DNA from: Clostridium polyendosporum
GTDB taxonomy: Bacteria > Bacillota > Clostridia > Clostridiales > Clostridiaceae
Assembly (NCBI RefSeq): GCF_018332455.1
Contig: NZ_BOPZ01000017.1
Location: 22,988-86,987 of the forward strand
DNA length: 64,000 nt
Direction of reading: 5' to 3'
Part shown: piece by piece, positions 52,865-61,158 of the stretch
How the letters are laid out: every line of letters begins with the position of its first letter
Position numbering within the stretch: position 1 is the stretch's first letter
Notes under the pieces: model-generated
Seen by the model: only the letters and a program-made list of their open reading frames with translations
Databases searched by the model: none
What the model was told of the DNA's origin: nothing
Program-made: the position numbers and the translations under genes

Positions 52865-52907
52865 TTGCTTATCCCTCCAAAATTAAATTATATGTTAACT
52901 TTTGCTT

Positions 52908-53012
52908 AAAGAAATACAAATTCATAACTAATTAACATTTTGAAAAAAGCATTGAAGGATGGACTATTTTTCAAAATTCATGTAAGAATTGAACTTGTAT
53001 ATCTTTAGATAC
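52908..53012 (+). repeat. R3 repeat copy (long form)
   Basis: AAGAAATACAAATTCATAACT and AGAATTGAACTTGTATATCTTT are inverted ends. The interior TTTTGAAAAAAGCATTG ... GGACTATTTTTCAAAA forms an inner inverted pair, as in the copy at 42413-42516. Confidence 0.75.
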
Positions 53013-53047
53013 ACTAATTCATTACAAACTAAACTTGTGCATCTTAG
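53006..53047 (+). repeat. R3 repeat, very short copy
   Basis: AGATACACTAATTCATTACAA ... CTAAACTTGTGCATCTTAG; the ends match R3 with little interior. It starts inside the end of the preceding copy. Confidence 0.5.
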
Positions 53048-53198
53048 CCAATTTCACATAAATATAGTATATAAGTAATTTTTTCAATTATCAACCTTAT
53101 ATATATTGTTAACCTTAATCATAAAGTACATGCTAAGTAGATCTAAATAGATTACTATTATTATTGAAATTTTAAAGATAAAATTGAAAAATAAAAAT

Positions 53199-53297
53199 GA
53201 TATTTCACTTAGTTAAATGATATCAAATAAATTTGACCAAGCATGGGACTTGCTCATCTTTAATAAAATTTCACTTAATGAAATAAAAGCAATAAAA
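53199..53297 (+). repeat. R2 repeat copy with an extra half copy
   Basis: GATATTTCAC-TTAG-TTAAATGATATC and AAATAA (second-hairpin half) precede a full copy: TTTGACCAAG-CATGGGA-CTTGCTCATCTTT, then AATTTCAC-TTAAT-GAAATAAAAGC and AATAAA. Confidence 0.65.
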
Positions 53298-53388
53298 GGA
53301 ATCCAGCTATTGCCGAATTCCCCCATAAACTTATACTATTTTATGCAACTTAATTAAGCTTACTCTTCATTGCAATATACTTTTAGTA

Positions 53389-53451
53389 TTATAGATAAAC
53401 AACTTCATAACTCAATTGATTAAAGATTTAGGCTGTTTATCTTTAGTACTT
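53389..53451 (+). repeat. R3 repeat copy (short form)
   Basis: TTATAGATAAACAACTTCATAACT and GATTTAGGCTGTTTATCTTTAGTA are inverted ends around CAATTGATTAAA. Confidence 0.8.
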
Positions 53452-53503
53452 TCTATAACCAATATATATCAAATTTAAATTACTTTCAAATCAAATATTA
53501 AAA

Positions 53504-53911
53504 CTACGCTGTATATTTTTTAATAAGGTCTGGCATCTCATTGTCATCGTTTACGTTAATGTATACGTTAATACCAAATCGATCTACAATATCATCTAGC
53601 TTAAAAAACAAACGGGCTACTTCCTCCGCATTTCCATCCACAATATTAGAAAGTCCATCAATATAAATATTTTCTATGTCATAATCTTCAGAAATTATAC
53701 CACACAAAAAACCATATAGTCCTTCATAATCTCTTAATAAAAAGTCTTGTGTAGAAATAAATCTGATTTTCTTATCCAACTGAAGCATTGGCCTGTTGTC
53801 ATCATCAATGTATACAGAATTACCCTTCTCAGTCAACACATTAGTATTTGCAAGATTTATTAAGTTCTTAGTCTTTCCTGAACCTCTCTTATTACAGAAT
53901 ACTTGAATCAT
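53504..53911 (-). CDS. Small P-loop protein of unknown function
   Basis: A 135-residue protein from ATG 53911 (MIQVFCNKRGSGKTKNLIN); AAGGGG lies 8 bases upstream, better than for the GTG three codons earlier. NKRGSGKT at 7-14 is a Walker A loop. ENIYIDGLSNIVDG (about 81-94) may be a Walker B-like strand with Asp. No further domain fits in so short a protein. It might be a small nucleotide-binding or signalling ATPase; I do not recognise the family. It stands alone between repeat-rich spacers. Confidence 0.65.
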   Translation of the reverse strand: MIQVFCNKRGSGKTKNLINLANTNVLTEKGNSVYIDDDNRPMLQLDKKIRFISTQDFLLRDYEGLYGFLCGIISEDYDIENIYIDGLSNIVDGNAEEVARLFFKLDDIVDRFGINVYINVNDDNEMPDLIKKYTA

Positions 53912-54158
53912 GAGAATCACCCCTTATATTTATTTAATTGAGAATACTGATAATTAAATTATACAATTTTGTCAATACTTTTATAACCACTTTATTCCAC
54001 AAATTGTAAAAATAATTTTTTATTAAATTTTACTTATCATTAAAGTATGCACTTAATAAAGTCGAGCCGTACAAATCGAAACGACCTTATTATCTTAGGT
54101 AAACTTTCCTCATTGAAAATATTAACCAACAAGTCCACACTTCTAAAGAGGGGATAAT
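53912..54158. other. Intergenic region, nothing recognised
   Basis: A 247-bp AT-rich spacer between two minus-strand genes. No reading frame, strong hairpin or repeat copy is seen. Confidence 0.4.
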
Positions 54159-55325
54159 TTACTGTCCTTCATCTAAAAATCTACTTACTCCGGGAAAAAT
54201 AACCTTAAAAGCATCTTCCGCTCTTGAGTTGACAAATAAAACTTTTCCCTTATGTTTAAAAGCCTTTTTCATTTTATAAAAACCACCGCTGCTCTTCAAA
54301 AACCTCTTTTTATCATCTAAGGTTACAACTTTTTCATATAACCACATATTTCTTCTACCATATCCAAAGTTCTCTCGCCCTTTTCTATTACTCTTAATTA
54401 ACTGTCCTGGACTGATTATAGATATACTATTATTAGTTATAAAGATCTCTATAACTTTAGTAAAATCAGAATAATCTCTATAAAGCACAGCATTCTTAAC
54501 TGCCTCCATTACTGCTTCTACAGGATACACACTTGGCAAAAGATTCTTTAAAAAAGTTTCAGCTTCATCAATCATCTTTAAAACATTACCTTGAATTATT
54601 TTTATTTCATTCATACCATTTTTAAATTTATTAGTTATTCTTATCATGTTATGAGGAATATATACACTATTTATATCAGAAAATACCAACAGGCCGCCCA
54701 AAGTACATTTCATATTTCCTGTTTCTTTCTCCACAAAAGCAATAGAACTAGTTTCAAGAAGAAAATTTTTATTCTCTTCAGTAAGAGTTACTCCCTTTGA
54801 GTCAAAATATCTTTTTACAAGTTCTATATTTAAAGCACTAATATGACTCCTCATTATCCCGCATGCTTCAATACTTAAACTAAGATTTTCTTCAAAAGAT
54901 GCTACAAGCTCCTGCTTTCTCATAATATCTGTAGTTGAACCTCTTCTAATATAGAAAGCACCATTTTCTCTTATCTGATAAGGTTTCTGCTGACCATCAT
55001 ATATAGTTATAGATGCAATATCCTTTCCATCTATATCAAACCAATCTACAGATATGGGAATTGGAGGATCACATCTTGATGATATAATCTGTTGTATTTG
55101 CTCTTCTGTAAACTTATTTATACTATCAATACCTACGAATTCCTTACTTTTATCCTCTACTCCTACTAAAATGTATCCTCTTCCCCCTTTTGAGTTAGCT
55201 ATTGCACATATGTCCTTTGCAAGCTCCTTTTTTCCTGTTTCATAATAAAGCTCCAGCTTTTGCTTAAAATCCAGCTTAGTACCTTCTTCTCTTTTTAGCA
55301 AAATCATAAGCTTTTTTCTATCCAT
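54159..55325 (-). CDS. AlbA_2 (Schlafen-like) DNA-binding/ATP-binding protein
   Basis: A 388-residue protein from ATG 55325 (MDRKKLMILLKREEG), with AGAGGAAG upstream; the longer frame to 55391 has a hydrophobic start and no good site. Residues about 12-125 match the AlbA_2 domain (EGTKLDFKQKLEL, DICAIANSKGGRGYILVGVED, GAFYIRRGSTTDI). The C-terminal part has AVKNAVLYRDYSDF, resembling the ATP-binding HATPase_c_4 module of COG2865 proteins, but the GRNP-type motif is changed. Such proteins are predicted regulators. The target is unknown. Confidence 0.82.
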   Translation of the reverse strand: MDRKKLMILLKREEGTKLDFKQKLELYYETGKKELAKDICAIANSKGGRGYILVGVEDKSKEFVGIDSINKFTEEQIQQIISSRCDPPIPISVDWFDIDGKDIASITIYDGQQKPYQIRENGAFYIRRGSTTDIMRKQELVASFEENLSLSIEACGIMRSHISALNIELVKRYFDSKGVTLTEENKNFLLETSSIAFVEKETGNMKCTLGGLLVFSDINSVYIPHNMIRITNKFKNGMNEIKIIQGNVLKMIDEAETFLKNLLPSVYPVEAVMEAVKNAVLYRDYSDFTKVIEIFITNNSISIISPGQLIKSNRKGRENFGYGRRNMWLYEKVVTLDDKKRFLKSSGGFYKMKKAFKHKGKVLFVNSRAEDAFKVIFPGVSRFLDEGQ

Positions 55326-55696
55326 TCTTCCTCTTTTCCCTTCTGATACTAATAAAGATAAGAAATACACTTGAGTCATTACTAAAAACATAGTATCTTT
55401 AGTATATTCTATTCAGAAATATACCAAACTTACCTTAAAGTTACATAAAATATGAAATTTTTAATATTATTTTCACTCATCATCACAATTTAAGTCTAAG
55501 ATTTAAAACTATATGATACTTAAATTTTATATTATTAAAACAAGCACCTTAATAGGCTATTTATAAAAGTGTAGCACATATTTTAATGTAAAGTCTAAAT
55601 TTTAAGTTATTTACCTTAAAATTTGAGGTAAATAAATAACAGCCCAAAAATTGGACTGTTATTAAACAAAAGCTATTATCTTCTTTAACTCTACTT
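55326..55696. terminator. Spacer with terminator-like hairpin
   Basis: AATAACAG-CCC-AAAAATT-GGA-CTGTTATT (55635-55663) with a weak T-rich tail (TTATTTATTT) on the minus strand, after the gerC stop codon. The rest of this 371-bp stretch is AT-rich without a gene. Confidence 0.5.
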
Positions 55697-56821
55697 CTAA
55701 TAAGTATCTTTATTAGTAGATGGTCCCTCTATATCCACATTCACATTTACCACTAGATCTGTAATTGCTAATGGATCACCTTTAACTACAGTATTAGGAT
55801 ATTTAATCTCAAGCATTCTTCCTATTTGGAATACATCTAACTCTTTAGACTTATACTGTTCAAAAACCATTCCTAGGTATTTCTTAATATTTTCTTCTTC
55901 ATTTTTCTTTAAGAACTTAAGCACTTCTTCATTTACTAAAAATCTCTTTTGTGCTTCTGCAATATTACATCTAACAAATAAATCTTTATGTAACTTAATT
56001 CTTTCACCATCATACTTTAAATCAGTTTTAGTTTTACTTCTTACTATTTCAAGAGTGATAAATGAATCAGAGTTTTGAGGGTTATTTATCTCAAGAGTTC
56101 CACTTCTTACTTTATCATTAAGAAAATTATAACTTTGTGCTTCATCTACATCAATTTTTGCTGCTAATTTATCATTACTAAGAACAGCTCCTCCTCTTAA
56201 CTCAACCCTTTTATCTTTTACGTCTTTTACCATTTCTAAAGCACCTATCACTATAACATTAGCACCACTAGTTCTAAGGGTTAAGTAGTCATTAAGACTA
56301 GTATCTATAGTTCTTGGTGTAGTATTAGTTTTTGCAACTAAATCACTTATATATACACCTAAGTACTCTTCATCACCTTCTACTGTTTTTAAGAGATTTT
56401 CAACATCACCAAAGTATACAAATACATCAGGTCTCTTAATAACAGAGTTCTCTCGATCTAAGAAGTCTATATATCTTTCAACACCGTCTCTTGCAGCCTT
56501 TTCAGAAAAAATATAAGCTCTACATTGAGTCAAACTTATTCTTGAACTTGATGATAAATTAGCATTTCTAATAGCCTCAAAAACAGTCTTGCCTTTACCT
56601 TTATATATAATCCTTCTACCTTTCTCAGAGCTTTCATTAGCACTTCTATAAGGCTTTGCGCAGTCTAAATATATTACGGTATCTCCACCTTCACCACTAT
56701 CAAAAATTATTGAAGTTGCAAAAGCAAGTCTATTAATATCCTCATAACTAAAACAACCTGAAAAAACTGTTAAACTTATAATCATTAAAATTAATGAAAA
56801 AAATCTATTTATTTTCTTCAT
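55697..56821 (-). CDS. gerC: Spore germination receptor subunit C (Ger(x)C lipoprotein)
   Basis: A 374-residue germinant receptor C subunit. The signal peptide (about 5-22) ends in the lipobox FSGC23. SYEDINRLAFATSIIFD after it is typical for Ger(x)C. Other family features are SSRISLTQCRAYIFSEKAARDG and a C-terminal GDPLAITDLVVNVNVD. It sits on the outer face of the inner spore membrane, together with the A and B subunits. The start overlaps the end of gerA by 17 bp. The paralogue letter (K, A, S) cannot be told. Confidence 0.92.
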   Translation of the reverse strand: MKKINRFFSLILMIISLTVFSGCFSYEDINRLAFATSIIFDSGEGGDTVIYLDCAKPYRSANESSEKGRRIIYKGKGKTVFEAIRNANLSSSSRISLTQCRAYIFSEKAARDGVERYIDFLDRENSVIKRPDVFVYFGDVENLLKTVEGDEEYLGVYISDLVAKTNTTPRTIDTSLNDYLTLRTSGANVIVIGALEMVKDVKDKRVELRGGAVLSNDKLAAKIDVDEAQSYNFLNDKVRSGTLEINNPQNSDSFITLEIVRSKTKTDLKYDGERIKLHKDLFVRCNIAEAQKRFLVNEEVLKFLKKNEEENIKKYLGMVFEQYKSKELDVFQIGRMLEIKYPNTVVKGDPLAITDLVVNVNVDIEGPSTNKDTY

Positions 56822-58217
56822 TCAAATCATCCTCATTAATTATTTTATCTGAAATGTTATCTAAATTCCCTCTTAATACAATATCCTTAAAGCTGTAATT
56901 CTTCTTTGTACCCAACGGGAAAAGATAATTATAATCACAACTCTTAAGACCAGAAAGATGTGTAAGAAATACTAAACATCCTATAAAAAAGCCTGGTAAC
57001 CCATAAAATGAAGCAAACAATACTATTATTACAGACCAAATGGCCACTGCTCCATAAACCTTAGGAACAAGAAAATAGGAAACTGTGCTTACTGCTATAA
57101 CTAAAATTGTTACTCTTGATGTAATTCCTGCACCTGCTGCTGCATCTCCTAAAATCAAAGCAGCTACTATACTCATTGCTGTACCAATAGGCTGAGGTAA
57201 CCTCAGTCCTGCTTCTTTTACAATTTGGAAAAAAATCATCATAATTATAACCTCTACAGAGGCTGGAAATGGCACACCTGCTCTAGCAACAGCGAGCCTA
57301 TACACAAATAAAGATGGAATTAACTGAAAGTGATACGTTGTTACAGCAACATATATACCAGGCAGAAAAGTTGCTAAGAAAAAAGCAACCCATCTCAACA
57401 TTCTCGTAAAATTTGTAAAATACTTATTTAAGTAATAATCATCTGGTGCATGAAAATTTTCCAAGAAGAAATATGGGGCTGTAATAGCAAAGGGAGTTCC
57501 ATCAACTAATATTGCGATTCTTCCTTCCATCATTTTAGCTACTACTTCATCTGGTTTTTCAGTATAACCTATGGTATCAAAAAGAGTTTTTTTAGCTTTT
57601 AATTTATCTTCTACATAGTTTGTATCTAATATAAACTCATAATTCAGATTTTTTACCGTATCTCTTATACTATCAACAAGATTTTGCGGTGCTATACCTT
57701 TTATGTAACCTAAACAAACTACAGTATTAGATTTTTTTCCTGCAAAAATCGGTTCAAATTTTAGATCCGGATTTTTAACTCTCCTTCTTATAAGTGCTAT
57801 ATTATCCACGAAAGTTTCTGTAAATCCTTCTCTTGGCCCCTTAATAACGGCTTCTGTAATAGGTGTTGCTACACCTCTTCTAACAAATCCTTTAGCTTCG
57901 CAGAATATTATTTTGTCACTCTCTTCAAAAATGATTATCACATCACCTGAAAGAATATGCAGCACTGCATCATCAGCATTTTTAGCAAAACCTACTATAT
58001 TTATATCTAATATATTATTTGCAACTTCCTCGACAGACTTTATGCAGTCCCGGGCTCTTCTTAACGGAGCTACAATATATTCACTTACAAATACAGTACC
58101 TATAAGATTATCAATAAATATAAGTGTTGCCTTTCCTAATGCAGTGTCCACTTCTCTCTTTTTAACATCAAAACTATCCTTTAGCTTTTCTGAAATATAA
58201 TCTAATATAGTTTTCAT
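56805..58217 (-). CDS. gerA: Spore germination receptor subunit A (GerA/SpoVAF family)
   Basis: A 470-residue GerA-family protein from ATG 58217 (MKTILDYISEKLKD); AGGTGATG is 4 bases upstream, better than for the ATG three codons earlier. The N-terminal cytosolic domain (about 1-240) includes VEVANNILD-like stretches and RVKNPDLKFEPIFAGKKSNT. Five or so membrane segments (about 275-400) include PGIYVAVTTYHFQLIPS and GVPFPASVEVIIMM. It senses germinants with subunits B and C in the spore inner membrane. It overlaps gerC. Confidence 0.92.
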   Translation of the reverse strand: MKTILDYISEKLKDSFDVKKREVDTALGKATLIFIDNLIGTVFVSEYIVAPLRRARDCIKSVEEVANNILDINIVGFAKNADDAVLHILSGDVIIIFEESDKIIFCEAKGFVRRGVATPITEAVIKGPREGFTETFVDNIALIRRRVKNPDLKFEPIFAGKKSNTVVCLGYIKGIAPQNLVDSIRDTVKNLNYEFILDTNYVEDKLKAKKTLFDTIGYTEKPDEVVAKMMEGRIAILVDGTPFAITAPYFFLENFHAPDDYYLNKYFTNFTRMLRWVAFFLATFLPGIYVAVTTYHFQLIPSLFVYRLAVARAGVPFPASVEVIIMMIFFQIVKEAGLRLPQPIGTAMSIVAALILGDAAAGAGITSRVTILVIAVSTVSYFLVPKVYGAVAIWSVIIVLFASFYGLPGFFIGCLVFLTHLSGLKSCDYNYLFPLGTKKNYSFKDIVLRGNLDNISDKIINEDDLNEENK

Positions 58218-58315
58218 AATCATCACCTAAAAATATTATCTTCACAAAGGATGTTTAATATTCATTTTTTTGAGAATAATAAATCTTGATATATAACTTA
58301 AAATGAGGTGGGATT

Positions 58316-59401
58316 TTGGAAAAACTAACTTCAAAGCATTTATCACTTTTAGTATTTGTAGTATCTGTGGTTTCCTTGAGAACCTACCCTTCTCTATTTG
58401 TGCGTCAAGGGGGAAGGGATACTTGGATTTTTACAATTGTAGCATCTGTACTTTTCTTCATATACGTTTTATACCTAATTAACGTATGCGAAAAAACTAG
58501 CACCTTAGATTTTAATAAAATAGTGATAACTTCTCTAGGAAAAGCTTATGGAAATCTTTATTTAGGAATTTTTGTAGTAACCTTATTATTAACAGCCATA
58601 AGAAGTGCTGCAGTAGAAGCAAATGCTATACACGTTAGCCTTTTTGTAGAGACTCCAATATGGTTTGCTCTATTATTTTTTATACCTGCAGCTGGATATG
58701 CTGCAAGCAAAGATTTTGATTCTCTTATTGTTATAACAATTGTATCTACAACATTTGTACTTTTAAGTGGAGTAATTCTATCTCTGCTTCTTATCAAAAC
58801 TAAGCGTATTAACTATTTGCTTCCAATACTTAGAGATGTTCTTGATGTAAAATATATATATTCTACTATTGAACAATTAGGAGCCTACAGCTCTTTTGCG
58901 ATTGTACTACCTCTACTAGCACAAGTACAACATAAAGAAAAACTTAAAAGACATATCCTTATAGCAGTTATACTCGCAATAATAGTTGCAGTTTCTACTA
59001 TGATAGGTGGAATATCAACCTTTGGTCACATGAGATTTAAAAACATACTGTACCCAAGATTTATTCAGTCTCAACAAATGCCTTATAAGGGATTTATTGA
59101 AAACGGTCAACTGTTTGCAATATTCAACTTAGTCAATACTTGGTTTTTAAAGTATTTGATCTCAATTTATTGTGCACTGTTAGTTTTTAAGGATAGATTA
59201 AGAGGTATAAATAAATCATTAATCATAGCCATACTGTCAGTGGTAATATATATAGGAGCTTATTTTGCAGCCAAAAATACCTTTGTATTATTTAGGCTAT
59301 TACGAATATATCATTATATTTCTTTAGTCGTTTTCTTCATTGTTCCTATAATAATTTTTACAATTTATAGATTAAAAACTTCTTTAAATAAATGTAAATA
59401 A
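58316..59401 (+). CDS. gerB: Spore germination receptor subunit B (GerB permease)
   Basis: A 361-residue endospore germination permease of the amino acid/polyamine transporter superfamily, with about ten membrane segments. It starts with TTG (TTG GAA AAA CTA) with GAGGTGG upstream. PSLFVRQGGRDTWIFTIVAS (about 24-43) is the GerB landmark. It forms the ligand-binding part of the receptor. Unusually it is divergent from gerA-gerC, with only 98 bp between, whereas the three genes often form one operon. Confidence 0.92.
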   Translation: MEKLTSKHLSLLVFVVSVVSLRTYPSLFVRQGGRDTWIFTIVASVLFFIYVLYLINVCEKTSTLDFNKIVITSLGKAYGNLYLGIFVVTLLLTAIRSAAVEANAIHVSLFVETPIWFALLFFIPAAGYAASKDFDSLIVITIVSTTFVLLSGVILSLLLIKTKRINYLLPILRDVLDVKYIYSTIEQLGAYSSFAIVLPLLAQVQHKEKLKRHILIAVILAIIVAVSTMIGGISTFGHMRFKNILYPRFIQSQQMPYKGFIENGQLFAIFNLVNTWFLKYLISIYCALLVFKDRLRGINKSLIIAILSVVIYIGAYFAAKNTFVLFRLLRIYHYISLVVFFIVPIIIFTIYRLKTSLNKCK

Positions 59402-59501
59402 AGCTCAGTGGGCATCGAACCTATTAAAATTGAGTTAAATTTCACTTTGTAAAGTGGTAGCAAATAAAGTAAAATATACTTCGAGTCTATTAAATTTTAG
59501 T
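59399..59501 (+). repeat. R2 repeat copy plus an extra first hairpin
   Basis: AAAGCTCAGTGGG-CATCGAA-CCTATTAAAATTGAG, then AATTTCAC-TTTGT-AAAGTGGTAGC and AAATAA. A second fragment ATATACTTCGAGTCTATTAAATTT follows. It lies immediately after gerB. Confidence 0.75.
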
Positions 59502-59569
59502 TATATCTTTCATTCAAATTATGGATATAAAAAACAAGTAATCCTTATCAACAAGTTTTTAAATTTTTA

Positions 59570-59597
59570 TTGAAAATTTTAAGATTTATGCTATAAT
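59570..59597 (+). promoter_or_regulatory. Promoter of zinc-ribbon gene
   Basis: TTGAAA (59570-59575), 16 bp, TATAAT (59592-59597); a good sigma-A promoter. Transcription would begin about 59604, giving a leader of about 110 nt. Confidence 0.75.
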
Positions 59598-59616
59598 TTA
59601 CTTGTAGGAAATATCA

Positions 59617-59676
59617 GCGGATAATTTTCTTGTAATTTAACTTCCTTTAAAATTCCAGGAAGAGCCAAATTATCAA
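59617..59676 (+). promoter_or_regulatory. Structured leader before the zinc-ribbon gene
   Basis: GATAATTT (about 59619-59626) pairs with AAATTATC (about 59669-59676), and inside it CTTCCT pairs with AGGAAG. It matches no riboswitch class I know. It could be an RNA stability or autoregulatory element. Confidence 0.45.
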
Positions 59677-59716
59677 GTAAAATTACCCCCATGAATTTTA
59701 AAGGAGGTCCATTAAG

Positions 59717-59881
59717 ATGGAAGATAAGAAAATCGTTTGTAAAGATTGCGGTAAGGAATTTGTTTTCACAGTTGGAGAACAAGAATTCTACAAAGAAAAA
59801 GGATTCGAAAATGATCCTGTAAGATGCCCTGAGTGCAGAAAAGCAAGAAAAGCTCAAAAGATGAATAGAGACAGAAGATAG
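59717..59881 (+). CDS. Small zinc-ribbon domain protein (54 aa)
   Basis: A 54-residue protein with a zinc ribbon: VCKDCGKEF (C-x2-C at 8 and 11) and RCPECRKARKA (C-x2-C at 39 and 42). The C-terminus is Lys/Arg-rich (KAQKMNRDRR), suggesting nucleic acid or ribosome binding. It matches the probable zinc-ribbon family (zf-trcl type). AAGGAGG precedes the ATG, a strong promoter and a structured leader lie upstream, and a terminator follows. An abundant small protein is likely; function unknown. Confidence 0.88.
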   Translation: MEDKKIVCKDCGKEFVFTVGEQEFYKEKGFENDPVRCPECRKARKAQKMNRDRR

Positions 59882-59907
59882 TTCTTCTTTAAATATTTGA
59901 GTATATA

Positions 59908-59935
59908 CCCTAGCTCTTTAGCTAGGGTTTTTTTA
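59908..59935 (+). terminator. Terminator of the zinc-ribbon gene
   Basis: CCCTAGCT-CTTT-AGCTAGGG followed by TTTTTTT. Confidence 0.93.
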
Positions 59936-59988
59936 ATTTTAATAATATTCTTAATTGTAAAATGTAAAGAGGTTGGCACTGCCCCCCT

Positions 59989-60537
59989 CTAAATTACACT
60001 TTTCTTTGCTTTAAGAACTACAGCACTTAACGGAAGTGCTATTATAATTCCTGTAGTAACTTGAATTATGTTTCCAACGATGTCCTTTGCAGCTATAGCT
60101 AGTCCCCCAATGAAACTTCCAGTAAGACCATCCGCTGACAAACCAGCTGCAATTATAGCACCAGCTAAGAAATAACCTACAACCATAAACACTCCTGCTG
60201 TTATAAAGCTTAGTATATATACAGAAGCTGTTCTTTTTTTATATTTTTCAAGTATTGCACCAGTTATATATGCCATTACAGCTTTTATAACAAAAGTAAA
60301 TGGTGCCCAAATATAATAAGCTCCTGCAATGTCAACTAAAGCCATACCAATTCCTGCTGCTATTGCACCCCTCTTTTTTCCAAGTAATACAGCTGAAATA
60401 AACACCATACAATCACCGATATGTACAAAACCACCTACAGTAGGTATCTTTATAATGTTTCCAGCTAAAAATACCATTGCAATCATTAATGCTGTTAATA
60501 TAAGATTAATTAATCCATCATTAGTCCTTTTGTTCAT
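59989..60537 (-). CDS. ECF transporter S component
   Basis: A 182-residue membrane protein with six hydrophobic segments. The N-terminal ALMIAMVFLAGNIIKIP and the following GGFVHIGDCMVFISAVLLG are typical for substrate-binding S components of ECF vitamin transporters (group including pantothenate, thiamine precursor and related carriers). It would work with a shared EcfA-EcfA'-EcfT module encoded elsewhere. The vitamin cannot be told from sequence, and no riboswitch is seen upstream. GGGGGATT precedes the ATG. Confidence 0.85.
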   Translation of the reverse strand: MNKRTNDGLINLILTALMIAMVFLAGNIIKIPTVGGFVHIGDCMVFISAVLLGKKRGAIAAGIGMALVDIAGAYYIWAPFTFVIKAVMAYITGAILEKYKKRTASVYILSFITAGVFMVVGYFLAGAIIAAGLSADGLTGSFIGGLAIAAKDIVGNIIQVTTGIIIALPLSAVVLKAKKSVI

Positions 60538-60656
60538 AAACTAATCCCCCTTATTCATAATTTCTTCACATTTTATAATAAATCCTTCTATAATTTTTGA
60601 CAAATGTACCGATACAATCTAACAAAAAATTATTTACATATAAATATTTATTAATA

Positions 60657-60715
60657 CTATAGATAGACAACTTACCAACTAAATACTTAGGAATTAAGTT
60701 TTGAAGTCTTTTATT
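60657..60715 (+). repeat. R3 repeat copy (degraded)
   Basis: CTATAGATAGACAACTTACCAACT and AATTAAGTTTTGAAGTCTTTTA resemble R3 ends with several changes. It occupies the middle of the 309-bp spacer after 60537. Confidence 0.5.
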
Positions 60716-60846
60716 TTTCGGTTATAAAAAATAGAATTATTTAAGGATATTTCATACATAATAATAGTGATGAATACTCCTTATGTACTTCCTTTAAAGA
60801 AGTGCAGATGTTATTCACCCCATTAAAATTTTACGGAGGTGATATA

Positions 60847-60996
60847 GTGGGATTTTTGAGATGGATAGCAGGTATAATTGTATTCTTTTGGCTAATAGGA
60901 TTAATCTTCAGCATCGGTGGCTATTTCATAAACATACTTCTTGTAGTAGCAGCTATAGTCTTCTTGATAGATATTTTTTCACGAAAAGCCCGATAG
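60847..60996 (+). CDS. lmo0937-type small membrane protein (DUF5670)
   Basis: A 49-residue protein read from GTG 60847 (MGFLRWIAGIIVFFWLIGLI); ACGGAGGTGAT lies 4-6 bases upstream, which decides this start over an in-frame ATG 45 bases earlier without a site. Two membrane segments (about 5-22 and 25-42) are followed by a basic end (SRKAR). Size and pattern match the lmo0937/DUF5670 family, function unknown. Confidence 0.78.
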   Translation: MGFLRWIAGIIVFFWLIGLIFSIGGYFINILLVVAAIVFLIDIFSRKAR

Positions 60997-61059
60997 ATAT
61001 CTTTTATTAAACATATATATATAAGTGCATATTTTTATATATCATATTACTCAGTCCAG

Positions 61060-61088
61060 TTGACATTTTAAGTAAATAGTCATATGAT
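61060..61088 (+). promoter_or_regulatory. Promoter of trpS
   Basis: TTGACA (61060-61065), 17 bp, TATGAT (61083-61088). Transcription would begin about 61095, leaving a 64-nt leader. Confidence 0.8.
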
Positions 61089-61104
61089 ATAATTAAGTAT
61101 TATG

Positions 61105-61132
61105 CCCTATGGATTATTCCATGGGGATTTTT
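61105..61132 (+). terminator. Terminator-like hairpin in the trpS leader
   Basis: CCCTATGG-ATTATT-CCATGGGG (one mismatch) followed by ATTTTT, about 10 nt after the predicted transcription start. It looks like an attenuator, but no T-box core and no leader peptide with Trp codons is visible. Confidence 0.55.
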
Positions 61133-61158
61133 CGCTTTAATAAAGGAGTGACTATTTA

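Noticed and set aside
52865..53503. T-box leader for tyrS
   Set aside because: No GGTACCGCGG core or specifier stem on the minus strand; the DNA is repeat material.
59591..59857. An 88-codon minus-strand frame over the zinc-ribbon gene
   Set aside because: The plus-strand 54-aa gene has promoter, ribosome binding site, zinc-ribbon cysteines and terminator; the opposite frame has none of these.
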